DNA of 57,647 bases from Chloroflexota bacterium (GCA_016219275.1 JACRBM010000064.1:1-57647); one strand, 5' to 3'. Counted from the stretch's first letter, positions 1-9,149 are shown. Notes: generated by a model from the sequence alone, not told the origin. Program-made: numbers and translations.

Positions 1-7
1 CGTCAAT

Positions 8-973
8 TCACAGGGATATATCGTCGGCGTCGTATGGTATAATGTCTTTGGGGTTCTCATGCGCTGCTCTTTCTTTGGTAGGATAGAGACAGTGTGCATG
101 AGAACCCTGTTTAGTCAAAAAGTGAGTTTTGCGGTACTGCTTAAATTCCTTCAATTGGTCTTCAGTCAAAGACTGTCCTGCAATTTCGCAATCTCGAATT
201 GATTTAGCGTAGAGAAAAATATAATCGTGGAGCGTTGCCAAAAACTGCTCTGACTGTCTTCCTCTCGGATTGCTTTGAATTGTTATTTTGCCGATGAAAT
301 TTTCTTCTCCAAAAATTTCATCCATCAACAACTTCAAATTTGCTTGCTCGTTATCGTCAATGCTCACAAAAATCACGCCGTCTTCGCGCAGTAAATTCCG
401 TGCCACGTACAAACGCGGATACATCATCGAGAGCCAAACGGAATGAAACTGCCCATTCTCGCGCGAGTTCTTGCGCCACAAATCTTGCTTGTTCAAATAT
501 CCCGCGCTGTCCGTAATTCCCGCGCGCTTTTTGTACTCGTCTTGCCGTTCGGCGTAATCGTCGGGATACACAAAACTATCGTTGCCCGTGTTGTACGGCG
601 GGTCAATGTAAATCATCTTGACCTTGCCAAAGTATGACTTGAGCAATATCCTCAACACCTGAAGATTTTCGCCCTCGATAAAAATATGCTCATGCCGCGA
701 ATTGCGCGAATCTCCGCCAATTTCTGTTTCGCGCAAATTCGTGTCATTCGCGGCTGGAATCAAGGTCGCCGTCGTCTGCTTTTGAATTTCCTTGCGCGCC
801 TCGGCTTTGCCCGCCCAAGACAATTCGTAATGCTCGTTGGGGAACGCGGCAGTTTCCCCCAACACATCTTTCAAGCGCGCAAAATCAATTTTATTTTCCG
901 CAAACACTTCGGGGAAGAGCGCGCGCAGTTGCGCGATTTTTTCAGCGGTTAGGTTGAGCGATTGACCATCCAT
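8..973 (-). CDS. Type III-like adenine-specific DNA methyltransferase, C-terminally shortened
   Basis: N6-adenine methyltransferase of the beta class used by type III restriction systems. The catalytic motif IV (YIDPPYNTGND) is clear near residue 120, and the flanking signatures (NSRENGQFHSVWLSMMYPRL; GVIFVSIDDNE) are typical of the family. ATG at 973 is chosen because AGGA lies 8 nt upstream; the frame stays open to 1048 but has no better site. The product is only about 321 aa, while relatives are usually 500-650 aa. In this class the SAM-binding motif I lies after motif IV, in the missing C-terminal half, so the protein as read should not bind SAM. The last ~30 residues do not look like the family and coincide with an inverted repeat at 51-107, so a frameshift, truncation or assembly error near the window edge is likely. 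No Res subunit is visible. Confidence 0.75.
   Translation of the reverse strand: MDGQSLNLTAEKIAQLRALFPEVFAENKIDFARLKDVLGETAAFPNEHYELSWAGKAEARKEIQKQTTATLIPAANDTNLRETEIGGDSRNSRHEHIFIEGENLQVLRILLKSYFGKVKMIYIDPPYNTGNDSFVYPDDYAERQDEYKKRAGITDSAGYLNKQDLWRKNSRENGQFHSVWLSMMYPRLYVARNLLREDGVIFVSIDDNEQANLKLLMDEIFGEENFIGKITIQSNPRGRQSEQFLATLHDYIFLYAKSIRDCEIAGQSLTEDQLKEFKQYRKTHFLTKQGSHAHCLYPTKERAAHENPKDIIPYDADDISL
51..107. repeat. 12-bp perfect inverted repeat at the edge of the window
   Basis: GGGTTCTCATGC at 51-62 is exactly inverted at 96-107, with 33 nt between. It lies inside the 3' end of the shortened methyltransferase and coincides with loss of family similarity. It may be a snap-back assembly artefact or a real rearrangement point. 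Confidence 0.6.
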
Positions 974-1188
974 AAGCATCATCCTTTTCCAAGACCTGAC
1001 AGGTCTTAAATTCCCGGTGATTCTATCACGACCATTTGAGCGAGTCAAAACTCACCCCAGCCCCCTATTTCGCATAACACTGATCGCTGGCTCGTCAATC
1101 TACCGGCGGAGTGATAACCTACTGATAACCTAGAACCTACCTACATCCTACCTAGCCCTTCCCAGCCACCTCCTAGGTTACACGAAAC

Positions 1189-1214
1189 ACGCCCGCGTCT
1201 TGCGACGCGGGCGT
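1189..1214 (-). terminator. Strong hairpin downstream of the vapBC locus
   Basis: An 11-bp perfect stem (1189-1199 with 1204-1214) and a 4-nt loop lie 20 nt beyond the toxin stop. On the minus strand it is followed by GTTTCG, a weak U-tract. On the plus strand it is followed by TTGTTGTTCT, so it may act in both directions. Confidence 0.65.
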
Positions 1215-1235
1215 TTGTTGTTCTATGCTTTCAGT

Positions 1236-1635
1236 TTACCAAATCGTTGTAATATCAGCCGCGTGAATCTCGTGGTCCTTGGTGACGAGCGGCAGACCCA
1301 GATGCAACGCGGTCGCCGCAATAATGCGGTCAGGCATTTCCGGCACATCGGCGCGTGAAATGTGCCGCAAAGTCTGTGCGAGAGCAAGATCAAGCGGAAC
1401 GAGTACCAAGTTGCTATCCGAGCGTTCCAGTTCAGATACAAGGCGCTCAAATACCGATTCCGGGATGCGTCCTTTTTCAACCAGGTAAACAATCTCAACC
1501 AAGGAAATCGAAGCAATGTAAATGGGTCCGCCGGTCGTGTCGGCATCATCAAGCGCGGCGACCGCCCCGGACGAAAGTTTTTCCGGCGATGCAAGATACC
1601 AAACGATAATGTGCGTGTCGGCAACAACCGCTCAT
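1236..1635 (-). pseudogene. vapC: VapC-type PIN-domain toxin, frameshifted at codon 3
   Basis: A PIN ribonuclease of about 132 residues is readable from 1628 to 1236. The acidic residues expected of VapC are present: Asp in VVADTHIIVWYL, Glu in ISLVEIVYL, Asp in MPDRIIAATA and Asp in TKDHEI. The natural start is ATG at 1635, overlapping the antitoxin stop as ATGA, the usual VapBC arrangement. Read from that ATG, the sequence ATGAGCGG runs into the wrong frame and stops after about 28 codons. Removing one G at 1628/1629 restores MSVVADTHIIV. No other start codon in the PIN frame keeps the first catalytic Asp; the first internal start is TTG at 1502. Either the toxin is inactivated or there is a 1-nt base-calling error. 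Confidence 0.75.
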
Positions 1636-1862
1636 AGTTCAATATCTCGCGGGAAATTTTTCCACATTTCTTTGCGCGCTTGCTTGATGTCCGATTCGGA
1701 CAAGTCAATTTTGAGGTCCGCCCACGATCCTTTGAGACGACGACGCGACGATGCGGGCACAACTTGCTTGTGCGCCAAAAACTCGACGAATTCGAGCACC
1801 TCGCGTTGCTTGTCCTTTGGCAGTACGCGTAATCTCTGAACGACCGATTGTTCAATCGTCAT
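1632..1862 (-). CDS. vapB: DUF2281/VapB-type antitoxin
   Basis: A 76-residue protein with the DUF2281 pattern near its N-terminus (LRVLPKDKQREVLEFVEFL), found in antitoxins paired with PIN toxins. ATG at 1862 is chosen because GGAGG lies 5 nt upstream; the longer ORF start would include the ribosome site. A promoter sits at 1900-1928. The C-terminal half is charged (RRRLKGSWADLKIDLSESD), as expected of a segment that folds onto a toxin. Its stop overlaps the toxin ATG as ATGA, which suggests coupled translation. With the toxin frameshifted, the antitoxin may be a solitary remnant. Confidence 0.8.
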   Translation of the reverse strand: MTIEQSVVQRLRVLPKDKQREVLEFVEFLAHKQVVPASSRRRLKGSWADLKIDLSESDIKQARKEMWKNFPRDIEL

Positions 1863-1899
1863 TTCATCCTCCAAGCCAATCGGCTTTGCTTACGCGCAT

Positions 1900-1928
1900 A
1901 CTTTACCATATCACTTGCAGAGCGTCAA
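1900..1928 (-). promoter_or_regulatory. Promoter of vapBC
   Basis: TTGACG (1923-1928) and TAAAGT (1900-1905) are separated by 17 nt, giving a start near 1893 and a leader of about 30 nt before ATG 1862. There is no other minus-strand gene close upstream except typA, which is closed by its own terminator. Confidence 0.6.
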
Positions 1929-1940
1929 CCGGAAAAAACC

Positions 1941-1972
1941 AACACGCTCGCGTCGAGGGACGCGAGCGTGTT
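1941..1972 (-). terminator. Rho-independent terminator of typA
   Basis: A 14-bp perfect stem (1941-1954 with 1959-1972) with a GAGG-type loop is followed on the minus strand by GGTTTTTTCC. It lies 5 nt after the typA stop. Confidence 0.9.
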
Positions 1973-1977
1973 TTGAT

Positions 1978-3837
1978 TTATGCCTCTTGCGCTTCCGCTT
2001 CGCGCAACCCCGCTTTGTACGCGGCGGACTTGGCTTTGTGGCGCTCTTCGGTGCCCAGAATCTTTTTGCGAATCCGTAAATTCTTGGGCGTCACTTCCAA
2101 AAATTCGTCGTCGGAAATGTACTCGATCGCTTCGTCGAGCGACATGAGGCGCGGCGGTGTGAGCCGCACCGCAATGTCCGAGTTGGAACTGCGAATGTTC
2201 GTGAGATGTTTCAGCTTGCACACGTTCACCGGAATATCGCCCTCACGCGCCTGCTCGCCGATGACCATGCCTTCGTACACTTCGACGCCGGGACCGATGA
2301 ACAAAATGCCGCGCCCCTCCGCGTTGTTCAGTGCGAACGCCGTCGTCGTGCCGGTCTCGAACGCGACGAGCGAACCATGCTCGCGCGTTTCAATGTCGCC
2401 CATCATCGGCTCGTACCCGTGAAAGAGCGCGTGCATAACCCCAGTGCCGCGCGTCGCGGTCAAAAACTTTGAGCGAAAGCCGAGCAAGCCGCGCGTCGGC
2501 ACGAGGTAACGCAAATGCACCGAGCCATCGTCCGCGGTGTGCATCTCTTTCATCTGCGCGCGCCGCGTACCGAGCATCTCCATTACGACACCGAGAAAAT
2601 CGGACGCAACCTCGATGTACACATCCTCGACCGGTTCCAATCTTTCGCCGTCGCGTTCCTGGAAAATCACTTCGGGCTTGCCAATGTGAAACTCGTACCC
2701 CTCGCGGCGCATCGTCTCGATCAAAATCGCGAGGTGCAATTCGCCGCGCCCCGACACGACGAACGTGTCCGACGACCCAGTTTCTTCGACGCGCAAACTG
2801 ACGTTCGATTCGAGTTCCTTGAACAACCGCTCGCGCAATTTGCGCGATGTGCTCCACGTGCCTTCGCGTCCAGCGAACGGCGACGTGTTCACGCCGAACA
2901 TCATCCGCACCGTCGGCGCTTCGACGCGAATCGGCGGCAGCGGTTTCGGATCGAGCGCGTCCGCGACCGTCTCGCCGATGTACACTTCGGGCAAGCCGGT
3001 GATCACGACGATTTCGCCCGCGGCGACTTCCGGAACTGGGATGCGCTCCAGACCTTGATGCACGAACAATTCCGCGATCTTGCCGGGCGTCTGCGATCCA
3101 TCGTGCGCGATGCGAACGACATTTTGCGCGGGGCGAATCGTGCCGGCGAACAAGCGTCCAATCGCGATGCGACCTTTGTAGTCGTCGTACGCGAGCGTCG
3201 TGACGAGCAATTGCATCGGTTGATCCGGCTCGACCTGGGGCGCGGGCAAATAATTCACAATCGTTTCAAAGAGCGGCTGCAAATCAATCCCTGTGTCGCC
3301 GGGCGTGAGCGTTGCCGTCGCGCGAATCGCGTCGGTATAAACGATTGGAAACTCGGCTTGGTCGTCGGTCGCACCCAGGTCAATGAACAGGTCGAAGGTC
3401 GCATTCGCGACGTGATTGAGCCGCGCGTTCGGGCGATCCACTTTGTTGATAACGACAATCGCCTTGTGTCCCAGTTCGAGCGCCTTGCGTAAAACGAAAC
3501 GCGTCTGCGGCATCGGACCATCCACCGCGTCCACGAGCAACAACACGCCGTCCACCATGTTCAACACGCGCTCGACCTCGCCGCCGAAATCGGCGTGCCC
3601 CGGCGTGTCCACGATGTTGATCTTGATGCCGCGATACGTGATCGCGGTGTTCTTTGCCAGAATCGTAATGCCGCGCTCGCGTTCGAGATCGTTCGAGTCC
3701 ATCACACGTTCGGCGACGACCTGGTTGTCGCGAAAGATATGCGATTGCTTGAGCATTCCATCCACGAGCGTCGTTTTGCCGTGGTCCACGTGCGCGATAA
3801 TCGCGATATTGCGGAGATCATTTCGAGTTTGCATCAT
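1978..3837 (-). CDS. typA: Translational GTPase TypA/BipA
   Basis: A ribosome-associated GTPase of the EF-G/LepA superfamily, involved in stress and cold adaptation and in 50S assembly. At 619 aa it is full length. The P-loop is AHVDHGKTT (residues 15-23), followed by the RGITI switch I motif, [12 protein letters not shown] (G3) and NKVDRP (G4). The BipA C-terminal region with [18 protein letters not shown] is intact. Tandem ATGs at 3837/3834 leave the exact start open. The gene is monocistronic: its own promoter (3955-3982), a leader of about 110 nt with hairpins including a terminator-like one, and a strong terminator. Confidence 0.97.
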   Translation of the reverse strand: MMQTRNDLRNIAIIAHVDHGKTTLVDGMLKQSHIFRDNQVVAERVMDSNDLERERGITILAKNTAITYRGIKINIVDTPGHADFGGEVERVLNMVDGVLLLVDAVDGPMPQTRFVLRKALELGHKAIVVINKVDRPNARLNHVANATFDLFIDLGATDDQAEFPIVYTDAIRATATLTPGDTGIDLQPLFETIVNYLPAPQVEPDQPMQLLVTTLAYDDYKGRIAIGRLFAGTIRPAQNVVRIAHDGSQTPGKIAELFVHQGLERIPVPEVAAGEIVVITGLPEVYIGETVADALDPKPLPPIRVEAPTVRMMFGVNTSPFAGREGTWSTSRKLRERLFKELESNVSLRVEETGSSDTFVVSGRGELHLAILIETMRREGYEFHIGKPEVIFQERDGERLEPVEDVYIEVASDFLGVVMEMLGTRRAQMKEMHTADDGSVHLRYLVPTRGLLGFRSKFLTATRGTGVMHALFHGYEPMMGDIETREHGSLVAFETGTTTAFALNNAEGRGILFIGPGVEVYEGMVIGEQAREGDIPVNVCKLKHLTNIRSSNSDIAVRLTPPRLMSLDEAIEYISDDEFLEVTPKNLRIRKKILGTEERHKAKSAAYKAGLREAEAQEA

Positions 3838-3864
3838 TCCTCACTTGAAGGATGAAAGACAAAG

Positions 3865-3930
3865 GAATGACATTCGTCATTCGTCCTTCATCGCGCCAAT
3901 AAAAACCTCGGCGTCACAAAAAGCCGAGGC
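3865..3930 (-). promoter_or_regulatory. Structured typA leader with terminator-like hairpin (possible attenuator)
   Basis: Inside the transcribed leader, CCTCGGC (3929-3923) pairs with GCCGAGG (3912-3906) and is followed by TTTTTATT, the form of an intrinsic terminator placed before the gene. A second hairpin, GAATGAC/GTCATTC (3865-3882, loop 4), follows and is enclosed by TGAAGGA/TCCTTCA. The arrangement suggests conditional termination, possibly temperature dependent. That function is inference. Confidence 0.5.
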
Positions 3931-3954
3931 ACATCGGTACAACGAACGAGGCGC

Positions 3955-3982
3955 ATTATACGCCGAATATCGCATTTGGCAA
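3955..3982 (-). promoter_or_regulatory. Promoter of typA
   Basis: TTGCCA (3977-3982) and a perfect TATAAT (3955-3960) are separated by 16 nt. The predicted start is near 3948. The rest of 3838-4179 holds the typA leader and, next to the divergent Nudix gene, a repetitive CTATCG/AACTATC tract at about 4125-4167; no further gene is seen there. Confidence 0.75.
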
Positions 3983-4179
3983 GTAGGGGGGCGGCATTGG
4001 CAGAATCGGATTCTTCGAGACAAGCAATTGAGAGCAACGAATCGTCTTCAAGATTCGTCAGTTGACAAATGTCTCGCCCCTACCAATGAACGCGCATTGC
4101 GCGCAAATACCTTTACGGATACAATCCAACTATCGCGCTATTGAACTATCGAACCATCCAACTATGACACGGAGAAAGT

Positions 4180-4692
4180 ATGCCACCGAAATTCTGCGCG
4201 CAGTGCGGTCACGCGCTCGAATTGCGCCCGGTCGAAGATCATCGCGTTCGTCCGGTCTGCCCGGCGTGCGGGCACATCGTCTATCTGAATCCGCTCATCG
4301 CCGCGGGCGTGATCGCCGCGCGCGCAGATGGCAAACTCGCGCTCGTACTGCGCGGCGAAAATCCGGGCAAGGGGTTGTGGGGGTTTCCGACCGGCTTTAT
4401 GGAGATTGACGAAACCGTCGAGCACGCCGCGCGGCGCGAATGTTTGGAAGAGACCGGCTTGCGCGTCGAACTGGGCGACCTGCTCGGCGTGTGGTCGTAC
4501 GTCCACGAATGGAAGCAGAGTTCCGGCGTGTTGGTCTTGTACGCCGCGCGCGTCATCGGCGGCGAACCGCGCGCGGGCAGTGATACGATTGACGTGCAAT
4601 TCTACGCGCCCGATGAAATTACGCCGGCGATGCTCGCGTTTGAAACACACCACGCCGCGTTGGAACTATGGAAACATCGAGCGAGCAAGTAA
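4180..4692 (+). CDS. Zinc-ribbon Nudix hydrolase
   Basis: Nudix pyrophosphohydrolase of 170 aa with an N-terminal zinc ribbon (CAQCG at 6-10, CPACG at 27-31), as in NudC/YjhB-like enzymes that act on NAD(H) or ADP-sugars. The Nudix box is complete around residues 68-90: GFMEIDETVEHAARRECLEE with Gly, Glu, Arg and Glu-Glu in the right spacing. SD GGAG lies 5 nt before the ATG. The gene stands alone, divergent from typA and convergent with the HPt gene. The substrate cannot be read from sequence. Confidence 0.88.
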   Translation: MPPKFCAQCGHALELRPVEDHRVRPVCPACGHIVYLNPLIAAGVIAARADGKLALVLRGENPGKGLWGFPTGFMEIDETVEHAARRECLEETGLRVELGDLLGVWSYVHEWKQSSGVLVLYAARVIGGEPRAGSDTIDVQFYAPDEITPAMLAFETHHAALELWKHRASK

Positions 4693-4725
4693 CCGGAAAC
4701 CAAACGCATTTCCCTGGTCTCCCCC

Positions 4726-5088
4726 CTACTTGACCAGTTGTTGCTCCAGAGCATCGAGCGCGCGAGCGTACTCTTGTTCGACGAGCGCGACCTGGGTCGT
4801 CACATCCTGCAGGTTTCTCATGCGCCCCATCATTTCGATTTCTTTCGCCTGCGCCGCCAACGCCGCCGCGCCAAGCGCCGCGCTGGTGCCCTTGAGACTG
4901 TGCGCGGTTTTGTACAACGCCTCGCTGTCGCCGCGTTCGGCAGCCACGCGCAACTGTTGGAGCAACGGCGGCGCAGTCTTGCGAAACATGTCGAGCAGTT
5001 CGCCGATAATATCGCCCATGCCCTCCGGTTGGAGCGCGCGCAATGTTTCAATCGTTGCTAAATCGAGCGTTGCATCATCCCACATCAT
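4726..5088 (-). CDS. Histidine-phosphotransfer (HPt) domain protein
   Basis: A free-standing HPt protein of 120 aa. The phospho-acceptor is His63 in AHSLKGTSAALG, within the usual four-helix HPt pattern. HPt proteins carry phosphate from the receiver domain of a hybrid kinase to a final response regulator. The gene lies 135 nt downstream of a hybrid kinase with two receivers that lacks an HPt of its own, so the two probably form one relay. The spacer holds a paired CCTTGCGAAGG repeat. The final response regulator is unknown; the REC-TadZ protein upstream (D52) is a candidate. Confidence 0.88.
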   Translation of the reverse strand: MMWDDATLDLATIETLRALQPEGMGDIIGELLDMFRKTAPPLLQQLRVAAERGDSEALYKTAHSLKGTSAALGAAALAAQAKEIEMMGRMRNLQDVTTQVALVEQEYARALDALEQQLVK

Positions 5089-5111
5089 TACCTCCTTGAT
5101 CGTGATTGTTT

Positions 5112-5206
5112 ATCCTTGCGAAGGTTTGAAAGTGAATTCTCTAGAAATCCAATTTGTTGTCGCCGCGCGATTCTTCGGCAAAGCGATTGGCAACCTTCGC
5201 AAGGAT
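5112..5206. repeat. Paired CCTTGCGAAGG element, copy 1
   Basis: ATCCTTGCGAAGGTT at 5112-5126 is perfectly inverted at 5192-5206 with 65 nt between. Each arm is itself near-palindromic (CCTT-GCG-AAGG). Related copies lie at 34682-34737 and 50967-51024. The arms are conserved and the interior is not. Confidence 0.8.
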
Positions 5207-5223
5207 GCGTTGAGCAGATCCCC

Positions 5224-8200
5224 TTAATCATCGGTTGACCATTTCTTGATCACGTTTTCCAAATTTTCGAGTTTGACCGGCTTGCTGATATAATCGTCCA
5301 TCCCCGCGGCGAGACAGCGTTCGCGATCGCCTTCCATCGCGTTGGCGGTCATCGCGATGATCGGCAGATGCCGCCCGCTCGTCAGTTCCGCTTTGCGAAT
5401 CACGCGTGTCGCTTCGAATCCGTCCATCTCCGGCATTTGGCAGTCCATCAACACAAGCGTGTACGCGTCCGGGTCGGCGACGACTGCGCGAATCGCTTCG
5501 CCGCCGCTCTCCACTGTTTGCGCGGCGTAACCCAGTTTCCCCAGTTGTAGAATCGCGACGCGCTGATTGATCGGATTATCTTCCGCGACCAGAATCCGCG
5601 GCGAACACGCGGGCGCAGCGGTCTTGATGTCCGGCGACACGGGTTGCGGGTCGTGGCGCGCCTCGACCGCGTGCGCGAGCGCATCGAACAAATTCGATTG
5701 GCGCACCGGCTTGGTGAGATATGCGGCGAACCCGGACTGGAGCGCCTTTGCGCCGATGCCGCGTTCGTCGAACGCGGTGAGCAAGATCAATCGCGTGGTC
5801 GTCAGCGCCGCATCGCCCTGCACGCGCGCCGCGAGTTGCCAGCCATCCATATCCGGCATCCGCATATCCACGATGGCTACGTGGAACGGCTCGCGCGCGG
5901 CGGTGGCTTGACGCAACGCGGCAAGCGCCTCTACGCCGTTCCCCGCCGCCGCCGCGCGCATCTCCCAGGACGCGAGATAGTGCGCGAGAATATCGCGATG
6001 ACTCTTGAGGTCGTCTGCAATCAACACGCGCAAACCGCGCAAATCTACCTGGCGCGGCGCGACCGGCTCTCCGCGCTCCAAACGCGCGGTGAACCAAAAC
6101 TGCGTGCCCTTGCCTTCCTCACTCTCCACGCCGATTTCGCCGCCCATCAATTCGACCAAGCGTTTGGAGATCGCAAGCCCCAGCCCGGTCCCGCCGTACC
6201 GGCGCGTCGTCGAACCGTCGGCTTGCGTGAACGGTTGGAACAAAAGACGCTGCGCGGCGTCGGGGATGCCGATGCCGGTGTCGCTGACGACAAAGCGCAA
6301 CAGCACATCCTGTTCGCGTTGCTCTTGCAATTCGACGCGCACGGCAACTTCGCCTTGCTCAGTGAATTTCACCGCGTTGCCGATCAGGTTGACGAGGATT
6401 TGGCGCAGTCGTCCTGGGTCGCCGAGCAGGTGACGCGGAATCGCCGGCGACACGAACGCCATCAAACTCAAGTTCTTGGCGCGCGCCTTGGACGCGAGCA
6501 ATTCCACGCTCCCTTCGACCGTGTTGAACAAATCGAACGGCGCGCGGTCCAACACCAAGCGTCCCGCTTCGATCTTGGAAAAATCGAGAATGTCGTTGAT
6601 GATCGTGAGTAACGCGCCGGCGGATTCGTGAAGGATGCCCGCGAGTTCGCGCTGGTTCGGCGTGAGCGTGTCGTCCAGCAACATTTCGCTCATGCCGATG
6701 ATGCTGTTCATCGGCGTGCGAATTTCGTGGCTCATCGTCGCGAGAAATTCAGACTTGAGCCGCGACGCTTCCATCGCTTGATCGCGCGCGCGCGCGAGCG
6801 CCTGCTCATGCTCTTTGCCTTCGGTCATATCGCGCGCCACCGCTTGAAAGCCGGTGATCCGCGCGCCTTCGATCAGCAACTGGACTTTTTGACCGAGCCA
6901 CAACTCGCGACCATCTTTGCAGAGCGCCGGAAATTCGAGATACGTGAGCGGCGTGCGCGCGACCAGTTGTTGGCGATAAAAGCGTTGCGCCGTGCGGCGA
7001 AAACGCGGGTGAATCAAATCCAGATAATGCCAGCCGAGCAATTCGGTTTCGCCATAACCCAAGACCTTGCTCGTCACGGGATTGTAGAACGTAAAGTGAC
7101 CGCGCGCATCGGTGCGATAAATAATATCTTCGGCTTGGTTGATCATCGCGCGGAAACGTTCTTCGCTTGCCTTGAGTTCCGCTTCGACGCGCTTGCGTTG
7201 CTCCAACTCGCGTTCCGCCGCGGCGAACAAGCGCGCGTTGTCGAGCATCTGGCTCACCGCGCCGGCAACGCTCTGCACGAGCGCAATTTCCTCGGCGGTG
7301 AATTCGTGCGGCTCGTAGGTATCTAACGCCAACGAACCGATCATCCGATCGCGCACCAACAATGGCGCGATCAAAATCGAAGCAACGTTCAATCGGCGCA
7401 ACAACTCGCGCGAGACGTCAATCCGCGGATCGGTGTTCACATCTAAAACCGCCAACGGCTGACGATACGCGCGGATGTACTCGGTGCTTGGATTGCCCGC
7501 CGCGGGAATCGTCTTGCCGCACGCAGAAGGCGCGTCGGCGGGACGATGTTCGGCGACGAACGTCAACCTGGTCTGCGCGTCGTTCATCAACGCGGCGCGC
7601 ACTTGCGGCACATCCAAACCGTGCGCCAGTTCGTCGCAGGCGACTTGCAACACCCATGCCGGGTCGTGCGCGGTCGTCGCCGCGGAGATCACGCGGTTGA
7701 GCAACGTCGTTTCGCGCAACCGGCGTTCGAGTTGCGCTTCTTGTTCGTGGCGCGGCGTAATATCGCGCATGACGGCGAGAACCTGATCAGCGCCGCTCAC
7801 ATTCATGCGGATTTCATAATGGCGCGTGCGCCCGCTGGTGGTCAAGGGAAATTCGACGAACTGCATTTCGCCGGTGCGCAATGCCGCGTCAATGCGCTCT
7901 TGCACCGCTTTGCCGACTTGGCGCGGCATCACCTCATCCAGGTTGTGGTTGTGAAATCGTTGCGGCGGGATCAGAAATGCTTCCGGATTTGCCGCGCGAT
8001 AATCGAGACAAACTCCGTCTTTGCTCAAGGTGAGAATCAAATCGGGCATCGCTTCGAGCAGCGCGCGGTGCTTGCTCTCGCTCGCGCGCTGCGCCGCTTC
8101 GGCTTGTTTGCGCGCGGTGATGTCGCGCAAAGTGACGAGTCGTCCGATCGTTTTGCCCTGCCGATTGCCAAGTGGCGACATCTGCAACTCTAAAAGCCGC

Positions 8201-9141
8201 GTCGTTTTCTTTTGTTTCATCGCGATTTCGGCGCTGGCTTTTTCCACGCCGCGATAACGCTCGACGATATCGGAACACTCCCCAAGAACTTGGACGGCAG
8301 GCAAACCGATGATGTCCATCTCCCAGTCGAGCAATTGTTGCGCGGCAGGATTGACCTCGACGATTCGCCCGGCGTTATCCAGCACCATCACTGCATCGCT
8401 CATGCTTTCAATCACGGCATCATGCGCGAGGGGCACCAGGTCGAATAGCCGAAATCGCAAGACGCCGAACCCAAAGATCAACCCGGCGAGCGTAAACGCG
8501 AACGGCGTTAAATCCAGGTTCGCGAGCGGCGTCCATCTGAACAGGTACAGCGCGTTGGCAAGCCACGGCACGAGCGCGACGAGGAACAATGCACGCGCTT
8601 GCGCGCGGTACACATTGCGCGTGCGCGCCGACAGACGAAGGAGGCGAACGCTCGCGATCAACAAGAGCAAGTACGCATACGCGACGTTGAGCCAGAACGC
8701 CGCACCATAACTCACCGCGAGAATCTGAATGTCTCCCAGAGCAACCTGGGTCGTTTGACTCCAAATGAGGTGATGCGCTTCGTTCGTCCAAACCAACACC
8801 AGAATTGCGAATGGCACGCTGGCGAGCGACCATCTAACGCGCCGCGCGAGAGACTGGCGATGATTGGCATACTGCGCAACGAAAATGAACCAGCCGAGCG
8901 GCACGGTGACGATACCGATGTACTCGACTTTTGCCCAAAACACCTGAACAGCAAGATCCGCGCTGGCGAGTTCGAGCGCGTAACCGAGCGACCAAATCGC
9001 GACGCCGAGCATAAAGCCGAGAAATGCCGGCAAGCCGCGCGACGAACGACGTCGCGCGGCGAGTACGGCAAGCCCTACGGCGACCACGGTCGCGAGTAGC
9101 GCGAGCACTGCATAGATCGAAAATTGCCAATTCATACGCAT
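5224..9141 (-). CDS. Membrane hybrid histidine kinase (7TM-PAS-PAS-GAF-PAS-HisKA-HATPase-REC-REC)
   Basis: A sensor kinase of 1305 aa. Residues 1-230 hold seven hydrophobic segments of the histidine-kinase 7TM type. Two PAS domains (about 240-350 and 355-465), a GAF domain (about 480-640) and a third PAS (about 660-775) follow. The H-box is FLATMSHEIRTPMNSIIGM with phospho-His805. The ATPase shows the N-box near 922 (GNAVKFTE), DTGIGIP and GGTGLGL. Two receivers follow with acceptor Asp1092 (VDMRMPDMDG) and Asp1233 (MDCQMPEMDG). There is no HPt domain; the separate HPt gene downstream supplies it. The start is 9 nt after the previous gene, so it belongs to the REC-TadZ operon. The signal is unknown. 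Confidence 0.95.
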   Translation of the reverse strand: MRMNWQFSIYAVLALLATVVAVGLAVLAARRRSSRGLPAFLGFMLGVAIWSLGYALELASADLAVQVFWAKVEYIGIVTVPLGWFIFVAQYANHRQSLARRVRWSLASVPFAILVLVWTNEAHHLIWSQTTQVALGDIQILAVSYGAAFWLNVAYAYLLLLIASVRLLRLSARTRNVYRAQARALFLVALVPWLANALYLFRWTPLANLDLTPFAFTLAGLIFGFGVLRFRLFDLVPLAHDAVIESMSDAVMVLDNAGRIVEVNPAAQQLLDWEMDIIGLPAVQVLGECSDIVERYRGVEKASAEIAMKQKKTTRLLELQMSPLGNRQGKTIGRLVTLRDITARKQAEAAQRASESKHRALLEAMPDLILTLSKDGVCLDYRAANPEAFLIPPQRFHNHNLDEVMPRQVGKAVQERIDAALRTGEMQFVEFPLTTSGRTRHYEIRMNVSGADQVLAVMRDITPRHEQEAQLERRLRETTLLNRVISAATTAHDPAWVLQVACDELAHGLDVPQVRAALMNDAQTRLTFVAEHRPADAPSACGKTIPAAGNPSTEYIRAYRQPLAVLDVNTDPRIDVSRELLRRLNVASILIAPLLVRDRMIGSLALDTYEPHEFTAEEIALVQSVAGAVSQMLDNARLFAAAERELEQRKRVEAELKASEERFRAMINQAEDIIYRTDARGHFTFYNPVTSKVLGYGETELLGWHYLDLIHPRFRRTAQRFYRQQLVARTPLTYLEFPALCKDGRELWLGQKVQLLIEGARITGFQAVARDMTEGKEHEQALARARDQAMEASRLKSEFLATMSHEIRTPMNSIIGMSEMLLDDTLTPNQRELAGILHESAGALLTIINDILDFSKIEAGRLVLDRAPFDLFNTVEGSVELLASKARAKNLSLMAFVSPAIPRHLLGDPGRLRQILVNLIGNAVKFTEQGEVAVRVELQEQREQDVLLRFVVSDTGIGIPDAAQRLLFQPFTQADGSTTRRYGGTGLGLAISKRLVELMGGEIGVESEEGKGTQFWFTARLERGEPVAPRQVDLRGLRVLIADDLKSHRDILAHYLASWEMRAAAAGNGVEALAALRQATAAREPFHVAIVDMRMPDMDGWQLAARVQGDAALTTTRLILLTAFDERGIGAKALQSGFAAYLTKPVRQSNLFDALAHAVEARHDPQPVSPDIKTAAPACSPRILVAEDNPINQRVAILQLGKLGYAAQTVESGGEAIRAVVADPDAYTLVLMDCQMPEMDGFEATRVIRKAELTSGRHLPIIAMTANAMEGDRERCLAAGMDDYISKPVKLENLENVIKKWSTDD

Positions 9142-9149
9142 TACAATCT

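Noticed and set aside
1223-1855. 210-aa ORF over the VapBC genes
   Set aside because: It is in a different frame from both the antitoxin and the PIN domain and has no recognisable features.
2515-3492. Long plus-strand ORF (325 aa) opposite typA
   Set aside because: The GCG-rich codons of typA make antisense frames open by chance. The product has no family features and is Arg/Glu-rich, as expected of a shadow.
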